Of a stretch of DNA of 64,000 nt, positions 62,789-64,000 are shown piece after piece. Source of the stretch: Alterileibacterium massiliense (GTDB lineage Bacteria; Bacillota; Clostridia; Peptostreptococcales; Anaerovoracaceae); assembly GCF_900104645.1 (NCBI RefSeq), contig NZ_FNWE01000002.1, positions 511,289 through 575,288 on the forward strand, written 5' to 3'. How positions within the stretch are numbered: position 1 is the stretch's first letter; every line of letters begins with the position of its first letter. Under the pieces are notes generated by a model, which ran no database searches, had not been told where the DNA came from, and saw nothing but the letters and a program-made list of their open reading frames with translations. The position numbers and the translations under genes were made by a program.

Positions 62789-62815
62789 GATATATTTAAA
62801 CTGGATATATTTAAA
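62789..62815. promoter_or_regulatory. Direct-repeat operator between pdxS and the MocR gene
   Basis: GATATATTTAAA occurs twice (62789-62800 and 62804-62815), period 15 bp, in the 122-bp divergent gap. MocR/PdxR regulators are known to bind direct repeats in such gaps; binding here is inferred. Confidence 0.55.
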
Positions 62816-62858
62816 TACCCAGAATAACATATATTTTTATGCCAGTTAGGAGGAGCTC

Positions 62859-64000
62859 GTGCTTACCTATAATTTTGAAAACATAGACTCGCCCTTATAT
62901 GAACATATTTATAAATGTATAAAGTCAGATATTGTGAATGGAATTATAAAACGAGGTGAAAAGCTGCCATCTAAGAGAGCCTTTGCAAAAAACAATGGTA
63001 TAAGCAGTATAACGGTAGAAAACGCATATAACCAGCTCATTAGCGAGGGGTATATCTATTCGCTTCCAAGAAAAGGATATTATGTATCCAACAATTTAAT
63101 AATAAGAGCATATAATAGACCTTCCGAAAATCAGAACATAAACATAGAATATGGCAATATTGATAATGATGATAGAGAAAATATTTACAATAAAAATTTG
63201 CTTTATAAAAATAATCTTTCAAATAATAGTATGCCTGCATCTGGATTTCCATTTTCAGTGTGGGCAAAATTGATGAGAGAAACGCTATCAGGAAATAGAG
63301 AAAATCTCATGAAGCCATCACCGACAGGAGGTATATTTGAATTAAGGGAAGCTATATCTGAGCATCTAAGGTCTTTTCGTGGAATGAGCGTTCACCCTAG
63401 CCAGATTATAATAGGTGCTGGAACGGAATATCTATATGGACTTCTTATTCAGCTTCTTGGAAGAGATAAAACATATTGCATAGAAAATCCTGTATATAAG
63501 AAGATTCCTATGATTTATGAAAAAAATAAGGTGGTTTATAAATATGCAAATATGGACGAAAAGGGGATAATTCCAGAGGAAATTAGAAATACTGAAGCAA
63601 ATATCGTCCATATAAGCACTGCCCACCATTTTCCAACTGGAATTACAATGCCTGCCTCTAGGCGGTATGAGATAATTTCATGGGCAAATGAAAAAGAAGG
63701 AAGATATATAATTGAAGATGATTATGATAGCGAATTTCGCTATAGCGGAAAACCAATCCCTCCGCTTTTTGCAATAGATGATAGCGAGAAATCAATATAT
63801 ATCAATACTTTTTCCAAATCGCTTGCATCTACAATGAGAATAAGTTATATGGTTTTACCTAGGCATCTTATAGACGAGTTCTATAGAGAGCTTTCATTTT
63901 ATTCATGCACAGTCTCGAATTTTGAACAATATACACTTGCAAAATTCATAGAGCGTGGATATTTTGATAAACACATAAGCAGAAGAAGAATTCATTATTC
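62859..64000 (+). CDS. MocR/PdxR-type GntR-aminotransferase regulator (partial, runs off window)
   Basis: Open frame from GTG 62859 (AGGAGG at 62848-62853) to the window end, 380 residues seen. N-terminal GntR winged helix with SPLYEHIYKCIKSDIVNGII and RGEKLPSKRAFAKNN; then a fold-type I aminotransferase-like domain with IEDDYDSEFRY and the PLP lysine motif NTFSKSLASTMRISYM. Such proteins sense PLP and regulate pdxS. Its place divergent from pdxS fits PdxR exactly. Only the C-terminal end is missing. Confidence 0.93.
   Translation, partial: MLTYNFENIDSPLYEHIYKCIKSDIVNGIIKRGEKLPSKRAFAKNNGISSITVENAYNQLISEGYIYSLPRKGYYVSNNLIIRAYNRPSENQNINIEYGNIDNDDRENIYNKNLLYKNNLSNNSMPASGFPFSVWAKLMRETLSGNRENLMKPSPTGGIFELREAISEHLRSFRGMSVHPSQIIIGAGTEYLYGLLIQLLGRDKTYCIENPVYKKIPMIYEKNKVVYKYANMDEKGIIPEEIRNTEANIVHISTAHHFPTGITMPASRRYEIISWANEKEGRYIIEDDYDSEFRYSGKPIPPLFAIDDSEKSIYINTFSKSLASTMRISYMVLPRHLIDEFYRELSFYSCTVSNFEQYTLAKFIERGYFDKHISRRRIHY

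Overview
The window is a 64 kb piece of a chromosome from a low-GC, Gram-positive, anaerobic bacterium of the class Clostridia. The evidence is A+T-rich codon use, strong GGAGG-type ribosome binding sites, an ispH-rpsA gene fusion of the clostridial kind, a rubredoxin-first rubrerythrin, surface proteins ending in a P-x-T-G-D sorting signal, and a clostridial order of ribosomal genes. A member of the Eubacterium/Mogibacterium (Family XIII) area is a reasonable guess, but the sequence alone does not prove the genus. I saw no tRNA or 16S/23S/5S rRNA genes, no CRISPR array, no transposase, no integrase and no prophage.

Layout. 1-2.2 kb: tail of truA, then scpA-scpB-rluB (chromosome segregation and rRNA modification). 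2.6-9.9 kb: a compact Gram-positive Tad/Flp-type pilus locus (TadZ-like, TadA ATPase, TadB, TadC, a 50-residue Flp-like prepilin, two TadE-like and one TadG/DUF5702-like pseudopilin, and a DUF6382 protein); no prepilin peptidase gene lies beside it. 9.9-15 kb: enolase, the IspH-S1 fusion, Maf and a HAD phosphatase. 15.2-18 kb: yraN-comM-dprA, DNA uptake/processing genes. 18-24.7 kb: PadR-HAAS pair, putP and a divergent TetR gene, a small membrane protein, a HerA-like ATPase and a cyclophilin. 24.7-30.8 kb is the accessory part: rubrerythrin, a broken SHIRT-repeat surface protein, a YdbC/PC4 protein, an intact cell-wall-anchored adhesin behind a (TA)9 tract, and a Fic-family gene surrounded by repeats. 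31-36.6 kb: nucleoside kinase, mtaB, HIT protein, amidohydrolase and an unknown Asn-rich protein.

36.7-52.3 kb is one long S10-spc-alpha superoperon (rpsJ to rplQ, including secY, adk, map, infA, rpmJ and rpoA) with structured spacers at its front and inside it. It is followed by the SRP RNA gene and dnaX-ybaB-recR. 55.7-64 kb holds a polar amino-acid ABC transporter, a LysR regulator divergent from an M20 amidohydrolase plus a carrier protein, and a divergent pdxS/MocR (PdxR-like) pair cut by the window end.

How it fits together: most of the window is growth machinery. The variable functions concern the cell surface (pilus, sortase-anchored proteins), oxidative stress (rubrerythrin), amino-acid/peptide use (putP, ABC importer, M20 hydrolase, carrier) and vitamin B6. 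The less ordinary signals are a candidate phase-variable adhesin promoter, a Fic gene without the usual catalytic histidine inside a repeat-bounded segment, a 32-bp exact repeat flanking the surface-protein module, metal-binding repeats on a TadE-like pseudopilin, and several promoter-embedded operators.
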